Positions 32,078 to 40,594 of a DNA stretch of 64,000 nt are shown in pieces (position 1 is the first letter of the stretch; each line of letters starts with the position of its first letter). Below the pieces are notes generated by a model. It searched no databases. It was not told the origin of the DNA and worked only from the letters and a program-made list of their open reading frames with translations. The translations under genes were made by a program, and so were the position numbers. Source of the stretch: an uncultured Lachnospiraceae bacterium (GTDB taxonomy: Bacteria > Bacillota > Clostridia > Lachnospirales > Lachnospiraceae). Where the stretch lies: the NCBI GenBank assembly GCA_947574135.1, contig CANPIM010000009.1, positions 1 through 64,000 of the forward strand, given 5' to 3'.

Positions 32078-33861
32078 ATGACCTTTCCCCCAATCGTCAC
32101 AATGGCGCCGCCCTCAGGAAGAGAGCCCACGTCAAAGATAAATCCGTTTTTGTACAGCATATAGTAGCGAATATAGATATTCATCATCCCCATGCCGTCC
32201 AGCTCCAGGCTGGGAAGAAGTCCCTTGGCGTTTACCGCATGGATTTGCTCCTTAAGCTTATGGAGAGCTTCCTTTGAAAATCCGGGTCCATTGTCCGTGA
32301 CCTCAATGATCCAGGTGCTCTCCCCCAAAAGTCCCCGGATGGCAATGTGCCAGGGGGGAGCGGTTCGGGAAGTAAATTTCACGGCATTTTCCACCAGAAG
32401 CTGAATGGACAGCTTGGGAAGCTTAAGCTCCAGCATATCGTCGTCCACATCAATCGTATAGAAGAGAGAGCTGCCAAAGCGGATTTTCAGGCAGTTCAGA
32501 TATCGGTCACAGTGCTCCAGCTCCTCCTCCAGGGTGGAGAGAGGCTGCTTGTTGGAGGAGATGTACCGGAGAATTTCCGTCATATCCAGACACATTTGGC
32601 GAATCCCCTGGGTCATGCCCTCCTCGGCCATGGCATTGATGGTGGCCAGGGCATTATAGCGGTAATGGGGATTGGTCTGGGACTGAAGAGCCAGCATGTG
32701 GGCCTGGAGCTCCTGTTCCTTTAAAAGCATTAGAGACTGGAGGGCATGGATCTGCCGGTCCTGGAATTTATTTACCGAATCCCGAAGGGTATCGATTTCC
32801 ACAACCCGGGAATCTGCCATGTGAAGCATCTCCCAGCCATTCTGAAAATCCAGGTTATCCAGGTAGTGATATATATGGGTAAGGGGAGCGCTCAGGCGAA
32901 GGGAAAGCTTTCGCGCCACCAGATAGCACAGGAAGGCGGCCAGCAGAAGAAGCAAAACCATGCCCCCCAGGTAGCGGAGAATGGGAGCCATTACCTGGGA
33001 CCTGTCAATGGTCACAATGGTGGTAAAGCCGCAGCCAGGCATTTTGGAGAAATAGAGATATTCCCAGCTTCCGGTCTTAGAATTCCGAAGGGTTTCGTGG
33101 TGTCCGTCTGCCACGGACAGATAATCAAAGACTTCCTGGGAATCCGTCTCCAGGGGGAATACCAGATTGCCAAAGCTGTCGTAAATATGGACCTGAATGT
33201 CATAGCTGCTCCCATGATGGATGGCCTGGGAAAAGGCGATGTCCTGGTACTGCATAACCTCCACAATGCCCATGGGCTTGTGAAAGTTGTCGAAGAATAC
33301 CCGGCACATGGAGGTGTAGGGCCTGTCCACAGGAGTTCCGGTGCTGTAGGAATAGAGGGTGTCCGGAGCGCTTAAGGGATAGTAGGCCCGTCCGTCCTGC
33401 TCCATAACAGCCTCATACCAGGGCTTGTCGCTTACCCGGATGTTTTGGTAGCCCGTATAGTTTCCCATGCAGTAGGCGCCCTTTTCCAGATCATAGAGAA
33501 CAATCTGCCGAATATTGGTGTTGGCACCCCGAATGGAGTAGAGCAGGTTGTTCATGGAGGACTCGGCGGCCACCTTTTCCTTTCCGTTCATCAGGCCCCG
33601 CCTGGAAAAATAGCCGGAAAAGGTTTCCTTTAGCTGGGTGGAATAGAGAATGTTTACGCTGGTGATATTCATAAGCTCCAGCTGATTCTCCACATCCTGA
33701 GAAATGGTATCACAGGTCTGCTGCAGGCTGTCGGTGATGCTTCTGCGCATGTTGAGATATTCCATGAGAGTAAAGACAGAGGTGACAGACACAAGAACCA
33801 CCAGCATCAGGCTTAAGTAGGTGGATAACAAGATTTTTTGGATGCTGCGTTTCTGCCTCAT
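32074..33861 (-). CDS. Sensor histidine kinase, YesM-like
   Basis: A 595-residue membrane kinase. Two membrane helices (about 10-32 and 285-310) flank an extracellular sensor domain. A HAMP-like region precedes the His-kinase domain. The phospho-acceptor box reads LQSQTNPHYRYNAL rather than the usual NPHFLYN; the His is kept. The ATP domain shows LVENAVKF (N box), DNGPGFS (G1) and DGMGMMNI (G2). The ATG at 33861 is preceded by GGAGGAGG; the frame open to 33951 lacks a site. It senses an extracellular ligand, probably the sugar taken up by the flanking ABC transporter. Its response-regulator partner downstream is broken. Confidence 0.9.
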   Translation of the reverse strand: MRQKRSIQKILLSTYLSLMLVVLVSVTSVFTLMEYLNMRRSITDSLQQTCDTISQDVENQLELMNITSVNILYSTQLKETFSGYFSRRGLMNGKEKVAAESSMNNLLYSIRGANTNIRQIVLYDLEKGAYCMGNYTGYQNIRVSDKPWYEAVMEQDGRAYYPLSAPDTLYSYSTGTPVDRPYTSMCRVFFDNFHKPMGIVEVMQYQDIAFSQAIHHGSSYDIQVHIYDSFGNLVFPLETDSQEVFDYLSVADGHHETLRNSKTGSWEYLYFSKMPGCGFTTIVTIDRSQVMAPILRYLGGMVLLLLLAAFLCYLVARKLSLRLSAPLTHIYHYLDNLDFQNGWEMLHMADSRVVEIDTLRDSVNKFQDRQIHALQSLMLLKEQELQAHMLALQSQTNPHYRYNALATINAMAEEGMTQGIRQMCLDMTEILRYISSNKQPLSTLEEELEHCDRYLNCLKIRFGSSLFYTIDVDDDMLELKLPKLSIQLLVENAVKFTSRTAPPWHIAIRGLLGESTWIIEVTDNGPGFSKEALHKLKEQIHAVNAKGLLPSLELDGMGMMNIYIRYYMLYKNGFIFDVGSLPEGGAIVTIGGKVI

Positions 33862-33967
33862 AGATACCCTCCTCCCGGCCCTTATGGATCCAGTGTAGCA
33901 TAGAAACAGAAAATATGCCAGAAAAGAGGTTAAAAAAAAACATAAAAGCACCGGTTTTATGCATGGG

Positions 33968-33990
33968 ATTCTCCGGAGAATTGCTATATT
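33968..33990 (+). promoter_or_regulatory. Palindromic operator-like site before the sugar permease gene
   Basis: ATTCTCCGGAGAAT (33968-33981) is a perfect 14-bp palindrome directly upstream of a TATATT -10-like box (33985-33990). No good -35 is present, which fits activator-dependent transcription. A ribosome site (GGGAGG) then precedes GTG at 34025. Confidence 0.5.
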
Positions 33991-34024
33991 ATATAGAAAG
34001 AATAGAAAAGAGGGAGGTTTTTTC

Positions 34025-34900
34025 GTGAAAAAGTCAAAAGTATATCCCTGGTATTTTGCGCTGGGAGCGCTGGTTATCTATACGGTGCTGTACGTGTTGC
34101 CCGGGATCATCGGTATCGGGTATTCCTTTACGGACTGGTCATCCTACTCCACAGAGCTACATTTTGTGGGCCTTAAGAACTTCAAGACCATTTTCAGCGC
34201 GGACGAGAATTATCTGAAGTTTATTGGCAATACCCTGTTGTTTACGGTGGTGACCACGGCCCTCAAGACGGTGCTGGCCCTGGTGCTGGCCCTGGCCTTG
34301 AGCAAAAATATTAAGTGCAAGAATTTCCACCGGGGCGTGATGTATATGCCCTCTGTGCTGTCCATTCTCATTGTGGGCCTGGTGTTTACCTCCATCTTAA
34401 ATCCCAAAAACGGTTTGCTGAACGGGGCTCTGGAGGCTATCGGCCTGGAATCCCTCACGCAGAAATGGCTGACCAACCCGAAAATCGCCTTCTGGTCGGT
34501 TATGGGAGTGGATGTATGGCGGGGAACCGGCTATATTATGACCATTTTGATTGTGGGAATCCTGTCCATCTCCACCACCTACTATGAGGCAGCCAGCATT
34601 GACGGAGCCACGGGCTGGAATAAGTTTTTACATATTACCCTGCCCCTATTGCGGCCTACCCTGGCAGTGACCATTGTTCTGAATGTGCTGTATGGGTTGA
34701 AGGTGTTTGACATTATCTACGTGCTGACCAACGGCGGACCGGGACATACCACAGAGGTTATGTACACGGCTGTATTTAAACAGTTCTCCCAGGGCATGTA
34801 TGCCATCGGCACCTCCATCAGCTCTGTGATGTTTATCTTTATGGTGATTATCGGATTCTTTATGATTAAGATTTTAACAGGGGAAGAGGTGGAAGAATAA
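34025..34900 (+). CDS. ABC sugar transporter permease (MalF/UgpA-like)
   Basis: A 291-residue inner-membrane permease with six predicted helices. The binding-protein-dependent EAA loop reads YYEAASIDGATGWNKFLHITLPLLRP near 190. The start is a GTG at 34025, following AGGGAGG; the upstream ATG frame (33959) has no site and would extend the cytoplasmic tail. It translates into the second permease with a 1-base overlap (ATG at 34900). It works with the lipoprotein at 29780; no dedicated ATPase is in the window, so a shared MsmK-like ATPase is likely. Confidence 0.93.
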   Translation: MKKSKVYPWYFALGALVIYTVLYVLPGIIGIGYSFTDWSSYSTELHFVGLKNFKTIFSADENYLKFIGNTLLFTVVTTALKTVLALVLALALSKNIKCKNFHRGVMYMPSVLSILIVGLVFTSILNPKNGLLNGALEAIGLESLTQKWLTNPKIAFWSVMGVDVWRGTGYIMTILIVGILSISTTYYEAASIDGATGWNKFLHITLPLLRPTLAVTIVLNVLYGLKVFDIIYVLTNGGPGHTTEVMYTAVFKQFSQGMYAIGTSISSVMFIFMVIIGFFMIKILTGEEVEE

Positions 34901-35727
34901 TGGCTGGAAAGAAACGGATACAGATTATTTTAAAGAATGTGCTGGCCTGGCTGGTGTCTCTGATTATGCTGATTCCCCTGGCCCTGATTGTCATCAATGC
35001 CTTTAAGCCGGATGAGGAGGCCATGACCCTGACTCTGGCCCTGCCGGTCAACTGGACCCTGGCCAATTTCAGCGTGGTCATTGAAAAGGGAAAGCTTTTG
35101 ATGAGCTTTTTTAACAGCATGCTGTATTCTCTGGGGGCCACGGCGCTCACCGTATTGTTTGCCTCCATGGCCGCCTATCTGATGTCCAGAAGAAATGACA
35201 GCAAATTTTTCCGGGCCATCTATATGTATTTGGTGCTGGGAATTGTGATCCCCATTAACTATGTGGCCTTGATGAAGGTTATGCAGGTGACCCATCTCAA
35301 CAATAACCGGCTGGGAATCATACTTTTGTATACGGCCCTGCAGCTGCCCTTTATGATTTTCCTCATTTACGGGTTTGTGGCCAAGGTGCCCCGGGAGATG
35401 GACGAGGCGGCTGTCATGGACGGCTGCGGGCCCCTGCGACTGTATTTCAGTATTATTTTGCCCCTGCTGAAGCCGGCGGTGATCAGCGCCTCTGTGCTGT
35501 GCTTTTTGAACACCTGGAATGAATTTATTATGCCCTTGTATTTCCTGAATTCCACCACCAAATGGCCCATGCCTCTGGCGGTATACAACTTCTTCGGACA
35601 GTATTCCCGATCCTGGAACCTGATCTGCGCGGACATTCTTTTGACCTGTCTGCCGGTGATCATTATCTATATCGCCTGCCAGAAATATATTGTGGGCGGC
35701 CAGACGGCGGGAGCAGTCAAGGGCTGA
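34900..35727 (+). CDS. ABC sugar transporter permease (MalG-like)
   Basis: A 275-residue permease with six helices. The EAA loop reads EMDEAAVMDGCGPLRLYFSIILPLLKPAVI near 168. The N terminus KKRIQIILKNVLAWLVSLIMLIPLALIV is the first helix. It overlaps the upstream permease by one base and pairs with it in carbohydrate uptake. The GH31 gene follows 85 bases later. Confidence 0.93.
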   Translation: MAGKKRIQIILKNVLAWLVSLIMLIPLALIVINAFKPDEEAMTLTLALPVNWTLANFSVVIEKGKLLMSFFNSMLYSLGATALTVLFASMAAYLMSRRNDSKFFRAIYMYLVLGIVIPINYVALMKVMQVTHLNNNRLGIILLYTALQLPFMIFLIYGFVAKVPREMDEAAVMDGCGPLRLYFSIILPLLKPAVISASVLCFLNTWNEFIMPLYFLNSTTKWPMPLAVYNFFGQYSRSWNLICADILLTCLPVIIIYIACQKYIVGGQTAGAVKG

Positions 35728-35812
35728 GCATACGTTTTTATGAAAGAGTGGAAAATTTTATAGTGAAAAGACTTGTGGCAGAAGCGCCCGGTTTTGGAGA
35801 AAGGATTTATCT

Positions 35813-38242
35813 ATGATAGAGAGCTGGCGGATGGAAAACAACGGAGTAGAGCTTAGCACCGGAGGGGGACTTTACCGAATCGAAAGCCTTGGGGAGAACA
35901 TTTTCCGCTGTGTATATACAGAGCGGAAGGCTCTGTTCGCGGATTCCCCTCTGGATATCAGGCCTCTTAAGCGCTGTGAGCTTAGCGTAAGAGAGGACGA
36001 AGAGAATCTCTGGGTGGAGGGGGAGGCAGTCCAACTCCAGATTTCCAGGGAAACCGAGAGATTTACCTGGAGGAAGAGAGGAACCGGAGAGGTCTGGCTT
36101 CAGGAGGCAGGGAAGGAGCTGGCGGAGACGCCGGTGGATTGCTATTACCTGGAGGGGGAGGCCCCGGTGATTGAGCGGGTAAAAACCGTGGATGGGGAGC
36201 GAAACTTCGTTAAAAACTTAACAATAAAAAGAGATCGAATGGCCTATCGGGCTAAGCTGTACCTGGATTTTCAGCCGGAGGAGCAGATCCACGGGCTGGG
36301 ACAGGGAGAGGAAGGGATCTATGATTACCGGGGACAGAATCAATACCTGTATCAGCACAATATGCGGATTCCCGTTCCCTTTTTTCTCTCCAGCCGGGGC
36401 TATGGGGTTTTGCTGGACTGCGGCTCTCTGATGACCTACAACGATGACAGCCGGGGAACCTATCTCTTTTTGGATACAGTGGAACAGCTGGACTATTACT
36501 TTATAGGCGGGGACAGCCTGGATGCAGTTATCGGAGGCTTTCGGGAGCTCACCGGACGGGCGGCCATGCTGCCCAAGTGGGCCTTTGGATATGTGCAGTC
36601 CAAGGAGGCCTATGGGAACCAGGAGGAGCTTTTGGAGATTGCCAGGAGGTATCGGAACCTTGGGGTGCCTTTGGACTGCGTGGTACAGGACTGGCATACC
36701 TGGGAGGAGGATCAGTGGGGGAATAAGCTTTTGGATAAAAGCCGTTATCCGGATATTGGGGCCATGCATGAGGAGCTCCATGGCATGCATGTACATTCCA
36801 TGGTGTCCGTGTGGCCCAATATGAACGCAGGCACCGAGAATCATGAGGAATTCCTGGAAAAGGGACTGCTGCTCTATGATTTTTCCACCTACAACGCCTT
36901 CTCCCCGGAGGCGCGAAGGATATACTGGAAACAGCTGGAAAAAGAGCTGTTTTTGGGAGGCTTTGATTCCTGGTGGTGCGATTCCACGGAGCCCTTTTCC
37001 GGCCCGGACTGGTCAGGGGCAAAATTAAAGGAGCCCTGGGAGCGGTATGCCCTGGTAGGCGGGGAGCACAAGAAATATCTGGATCCGGCCCAGGCCAACC
37101 TTTTTGCAGTGGCCCATGCAAGGGGAATCTACGAGAATCAACGGAAGGCCTGCCAGGAAAAACGGGTGCTGAATCTGACCCGTTCCGGCTATGCTGGATC
37201 CCAGCGGTATGGCACAGTGCTCTGGTCCGGAGACACCAGCGCCAGCTGGAGCACCATGCGAAAGCAGATCACGGAGGGCTTAAATTTTTGTATGAGCGGC
37301 ATGCCCTACTGGACCCAGGATGTGGGGGCGTTCTTCACGGTAAGGGAAAAGTGGCAGAACCGGGGCTGCGGCCGCAATACGGACCCCACGCCTCTCTGGT
37401 TCTGGAACGGAGATTATGAGGAGGGCGTCAAGGATCTGGGCTATCGGGAGCTGTACGTGAGATGGCTCCAGTATGGCGTATTTCTCCCCATGTTCCGCTC
37501 CCACGGCACGGATACCCCCCGGGAAATCTGGAACTTCGGAGAGCCGGGAGAGCCCTTCTATGAGGCCATCCGAAAGGCCATAGAGCTTCGCTACCGGCTG
37601 ATGCCCTATATCTATACCCTGGCCGGCCGTGTGACCTGGGAGCACTATACCATGCTGCGCAGCCTCCTCTTTGACTTTGGCACAGATAAGGAGGCGGCTT
37701 CTCTGGACGGGGAGTTCCTGTTTGGAGACAGCATTTTGGTCTGCCCGGTGACACAGCCCCTGTATTATGAGAGGAACAGCCGGAAAATAGAGAGGGAGCC
37801 TGTGTGGAAATGCTATCTTCCCCAGGGCTGTGGCTGGTACGACTTCTGGACAGGAGACCGTCTGGAGGGCGGCCGGTGGACGAAAGCCCCGGCAGAGCTG
37901 GACAGAATTCCCCTCTTTATCCGGGAGGGAAGCATCCTTCCCCTGGAGAGCGGCCTCCAATATGCCGGTGAGGAGACAGACGCCCCCCTGGAGATTCACG
38001 TATACCCCGGGGCAGACGGCCATTTCCGCCTCTACGAGGACGCCGGCGACGGATATGAATATGAGACCGGGGCATACCAGTGGATTACTCTGGATTGGGA
38101 GGACAGAGAGCAGACCCTTACCATAGGCAGCAGCGAAAAAAGCTTCCCCCAGGGAATGAAAGGCCGCGCCTGCGCCCTAATTGTAGGAACCCAAAGAAAA
38201 GAATTTGTCTACAAAGGAAAGGCCCAAAAAATTTCCCTGTAA
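35813..38242 (+). CDS. Glycoside hydrolase family 31 (alpha-glucosidase/alpha-xylosidase type)
   Basis: An 809-residue cytoplasmic GH31 enzyme. The catalytic nucleophile is D390 in WWCDSTEPF. The acid/base is probably D474 in WSGDTSASW. GLGQGEEGIYDYRGQ and PMFRSHGTDTPREIWNFG are other family blocks. An N-terminal beta domain (about 1-230) and C-terminal beta domains complete it. No signal peptide is present, so it acts on imported sugars. Substrate (alpha-glucoside, alpha-xyloside or modified glucoside) is not determinable by reading. ATG at 35813 follows GAAAGGA; ATG 35831 is a possible alternative. Confidence 0.93.
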   Translation: MIESWRMENNGVELSTGGGLYRIESLGENIFRCVYTERKALFADSPLDIRPLKRCELSVREDEENLWVEGEAVQLQISRETERFTWRKRGTGEVWLQEAGKELAETPVDCYYLEGEAPVIERVKTVDGERNFVKNLTIKRDRMAYRAKLYLDFQPEEQIHGLGQGEEGIYDYRGQNQYLYQHNMRIPVPFFLSSRGYGVLLDCGSLMTYNDDSRGTYLFLDTVEQLDYYFIGGDSLDAVIGGFRELTGRAAMLPKWAFGYVQSKEAYGNQEELLEIARRYRNLGVPLDCVVQDWHTWEEDQWGNKLLDKSRYPDIGAMHEELHGMHVHSMVSVWPNMNAGTENHEEFLEKGLLLYDFSTYNAFSPEARRIYWKQLEKELFLGGFDSWWCDSTEPFSGPDWSGAKLKEPWERYALVGGEHKKYLDPAQANLFAVAHARGIYENQRKACQEKRVLNLTRSGYAGSQRYGTVLWSGDTSASWSTMRKQITEGLNFCMSGMPYWTQDVGAFFTVREKWQNRGCGRNTDPTPLWFWNGDYEEGVKDLGYRELYVRWLQYGVFLPMFRSHGTDTPREIWNFGEPGEPFYEAIRKAIELRYRLMPYIYTLAGRVTWEHYTMLRSLLFDFGTDKEAASLDGEFLFGDSILVCPVTQPLYYERNSRKIEREPVWKCYLPQGCGWYDFWTGDRLEGGRWTKAPAELDRIPLFIREGSILPLESGLQYAGEETDAPLEIHVYPGADGHFRLYEDAGDGYEYETGAYQWITLDWEDREQTLTIGSSEKSFPQGMKGRACALIVGTQRKEFVYKGKAQKISL

Positions 38243-38243
38243 A

Positions 38244-38344
38244 CCACCCAGTAAAGTCGCAAAGGCGCACGAGGAAATTTTCAGCCACCCAGTAAAGTAA
38301 GTGCGCCAAAGTGACTTTACCCTTCAGTGCCGTCGCGCAGCGAC
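38244..38344. repeat. Intergenic element with direct and inverted repeats
   Basis: CCACCCAGTAAAGT occurs at 38244-38257 and 38285-38298. GTAAAGT...GGCGCAC (38251-38270) is imperfectly inverted as GTGCGCC...ACTTTAC (38301-38320), 17 of 20 paired. A hairpin GTCGC-GCA-GCGAC follows at 38332-38344. It fills the gap between GH31 and the UROD-like gene. It has no T tract of a terminator. Confidence 0.7.
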
Positions 38345-38362
38345 TCAAAATAGGAGAAGATT

Positions 38363-39544
38363 ATGAAATATAAAAAGAATTGGGAACAAACCCAGGAAAA
38401 ATGGAAAAATTATTGGAAGCGCCAGAATACGGGCCGCCCCCTCATGTGCGTGATCGCCAGAAAGCCGGAGATTGAGCATTTGTCCCAGGGGAAGCCTGTG
38501 GAGGGCGGCTGTAAGGATGTGATTTGCCAGGGCTTATACTACGGCCTTCCGGAGGAATTAAAGTGGAAGGACATGGATGACAAGTATTTGAATCCGGAAA
38601 AGATCGTGGCCCGCTATCGCCATTTCTGCGAGACCCATGAGTTTTTGGGGGAGAGCTTCCCCAATCTGGATGTGGATTTCGGACCCGGTTCTCTGGCGTC
38701 CTATCTTGGGGCAGACATTCAGTTTAAGGAGGATACGGTGTGGTTTACCCCCTGCTTTGAGGACTGGGAGAGTGCGCCTAAGCTTACGTTTGACCCGGAG
38801 AATCCCTGGTTTCAAAAGCATATAGAGCTGGTAAAGCGTTGTCGGGAGCTGGCGGGAGATGATTTTTATGTGGATATGCCGGATTTAATGGAAAATATGG
38901 ATGTTTTAGCCTCTCTCAGGGAATCCCAGGAGCTGCTCTGCGATCTCTTGGAGGACCCGGAGGAGATCGCCGAGAGAATCCGCCAGGTGGATGAGGTGTA
39001 TTATGAATACTATGATCGGTTCTACGAGATTATCCGGGATGCAGAGGGAGGAAATGCCTATACGGTATTCCAGATATGGGGACCGGGAAGGACGGTAAAG
39101 CTTCAGTGTGATCTGTCGGCCATGATTTCCGCGGATGCCTTTCGGGAGTTTATCCAGGAATCCCTGCGCAGGCAGGCGAAAAAGGCGGACTGTGTGCTGT
39201 ATCATCTGGACGGACCTCAGGCTATTCGCCATCTGGATGCTTTGATGGAGATAGAGGAGATTGACGCCCTCCAGTGGACCAGCGGCGATGCAGGGCCGGA
39301 CGGAACCCTGGAGGACTGGGATGTGATCTATGACAAGGCACGGGCCGCTGGCAAGGCTCTGTGGGTGAAGGTATACTCAGGGGAATTTGAGGACTGGCTG
39401 CGCAATGTGGACCGGCTGGTGCAAAAATACGGCTCCCACAGCCTGTTTCTCATGTTCCCGGAGATGTCCATGGAGCAGGCCCAGAGGCTTCTGGCCTATG
39501 CGGATGAGCATTGGAGCGATGTGGAGGGGACCTTTCAGGCATAG
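38363..39544 (+). CDS. UROD/MetE superfamily protein (uroporphyrinogen decarboxylase-like)
   Basis: A 393-residue TIM-barrel protein of the UROD/methyltransferase superfamily, not the haem enzyme. LYHLDGPQAIRHLDALMEIEEIDALQWTSGDAG near 280 is the barrel signature, and LWVKVYSGEF follows. FGPGSLASYLGADIQF near 110 is also family-like. Relatives act in methyl transfer to corrinoid proteins or cobalamin; others sit in sugar operons with unknown roles. Here it follows the GH31 gene, 118 bases away, with a good AGGAG ribosome site, so a carbohydrate role is possible. A strong hairpin (39575-39613) follows. Confidence 0.75.
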   Translation: MKYKKNWEQTQEKWKNYWKRQNTGRPLMCVIARKPEIEHLSQGKPVEGGCKDVICQGLYYGLPEELKWKDMDDKYLNPEKIVARYRHFCETHEFLGESFPNLDVDFGPGSLASYLGADIQFKEDTVWFTPCFEDWESAPKLTFDPENPWFQKHIELVKRCRELAGDDFYVDMPDLMENMDVLASLRESQELLCDLLEDPEEIAERIRQVDEVYYEYYDRFYEIIRDAEGGNAYTVFQIWGPGRTVKLQCDLSAMISADAFREFIQESLRRQAKKADCVLYHLDGPQAIRHLDALMEIEEIDALQWTSGDAGPDGTLEDWDVIYDKARAAGKALWVKVYSGEFEDWLRNVDRLVQKYGSHSLFLMFPEMSMEQAQRLLAYADEHWSDVEGTFQA

Positions 39545-39574
39545 GAGCATATCCCTGCCTGCAAAAGGCACAAA

Positions 39575-39613
39575 AAGGCGGCATGGAGAGGCTTTGCTCT
39601 CTATGGCCGCCTT
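39575..39613. terminator. Strong hairpin after the UROD-like gene
   Basis: AAGGCGGCATGGAGAG (39575-39590) pairs with CTCTCTATGGCCGCCTT (39597-39613), one bulge. On the plus strand the T tract is missing, whereas on the minus strand TTTTT follows the stem. Confidence 0.5.
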
Positions 39614-39696
39614 AAAACGGAATTTCTAAATTTTCAGGCGTTCAGCCAAAGAATCCCAAGGAACGAATCAAAGAAAAGACAGACGCAAGAAAGGTA

Positions 39697-39725
39697 TTGT
39701 TTATAAGGAGGAATGCCGGTATAAT
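39697..39725 (+). promoter_or_regulatory. Promoter of the small-ORF/aroC/tgt transcript
   Basis: -35 TTGTTT (39697-39702), 17-base spacer, -10 TATAAT (39720-39725). A leader with GGATAA/TTATCC pairing follows before the small ORF at 39819. Confidence 0.7.
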
Positions 39726-39818
39726 AAAAAAGGATAAAGCTTGCCAGATATGGTTATCCGGAGACGGAGCTGTTAACAGGGGTCCGTTTTTTAAATGGAG
39801 AGTAAGGAGGACTTTGAC

Positions 39819-39935
39819 ATGGCAGCAGGGATCAATTCCTATGTTGAAAAGGCAGATGAGAGGCTGACATGCATCAGCGCAGATAAGCAGAAACGCCTGG
39901 AGTGTGAGGCCAGGGAAAAGGAGGAGCGGCATTGA
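39819..39935 (+). CDS. 38-residue ORF, translation-coupled leader gene
   Basis: Too short for ordinary gene calls. ATG at 39819 follows AAGGAGG by 8 bases, an excellent site. The product is charged (SYVEKADERLTC, KQKRLECEAREKEERH). Such a pattern recalls the C-terminal end of Rpn-type recombination-promoting nuclease/transposase proteins, so it may be a remnant. Its stop TGA overlaps the TTG start of the next gene (TTGA). Whether the peptide has a role is open. Confidence 0.5.
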   Translation: MAAGINSYVEKADERLTCISADKQKRLECEAREKEERH

Positions 39936-40555
39936 AGTTTGACAGCGTTATCTTTCTCTTAGATCACCGGATGGCGGCTCTTCGGCCGGGAAAGCAGCCG
40001 GTTTTTATTTCCCTGGAAAAATTTCCCAAGATTCCCATGATCCCAAGCTACTATCATATGGAGGAGAGCGGTCCGGCCCAGGAGGAGCTGCGCCGGGAGC
40101 TTCGGCCCTATGTAAAGGGGTTCTTCCGGAAGCAGGCCATTCTGCTGTGTATGCCGGATGATGCCACGGTGTATGTGGATCAAAAATATGTGCGGGAATT
40201 TTTTATCTGCAGGGGGGCGGGAACCAATACAACGGTGCGGACCATGGAGAGCCTGTGTCTGGCCGAGGAAAAGGAATACGTGGCAGTATCCCGCTCAGAG
40301 CGACTTTTGACCATGACCTACCGGCGGGGACAGAGCCAGCCCAAACGAGCCCATCTCCCCCTTGCCCTGGCAGGTCCGGAGGCTGTAAAGCAGGGAATCC
40401 GGAACCTGGCGCCGGAGGTGGAATATAATCAGCCGGACATTTACATTCTGGACCCGGATGAGCGACTGGAGGAATACTATGAGCTTGGGCGGCCGGTGGG
40501 GCTTGCGGAGCTGGCGGGCTTTGCCTTTCGGCTTGCAGAGGGAAACTGGCTGTAA
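39932..40555 (+). CDS. Unknown 207-residue protein, TTG start
   Basis: No family recognised with confidence. It begins at TTG (39932), with AAGGAGG 8 bases upstream. LRPYVKGFFRKQAILLCMPDDATVYVDQKYVREFFICRGAG near 58-97 recalls the actin-like MreB/FtsA subdomain order, but key nucleotide motifs are absent. The C terminus is PDIYILDPDERLEEYYELGRPVGLAELAGFAFRLAEG. It is soluble. It sits upstream of aroC, 39 bases away. Confidence 0.7.
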   Translation: MKFDSVIFLLDHRMAALRPGKQPVFISLEKFPKIPMIPSYYHMEESGPAQEELRRELRPYVKGFFRKQAILLCMPDDATVYVDQKYVREFFICRGAGTNTTVRTMESLCLAEEKEYVAVSRSERLLTMTYRRGQSQPKRAHLPLALAGPEAVKQGIRNLAPEVEYNQPDIYILDPDERLEEYYELGRPVGLAELAGFAFRLAEGNWL

Positions 40556-40594
40556 GAGATAGGAACCATAAATCTATGGGAGTAGGAGGAAGAA

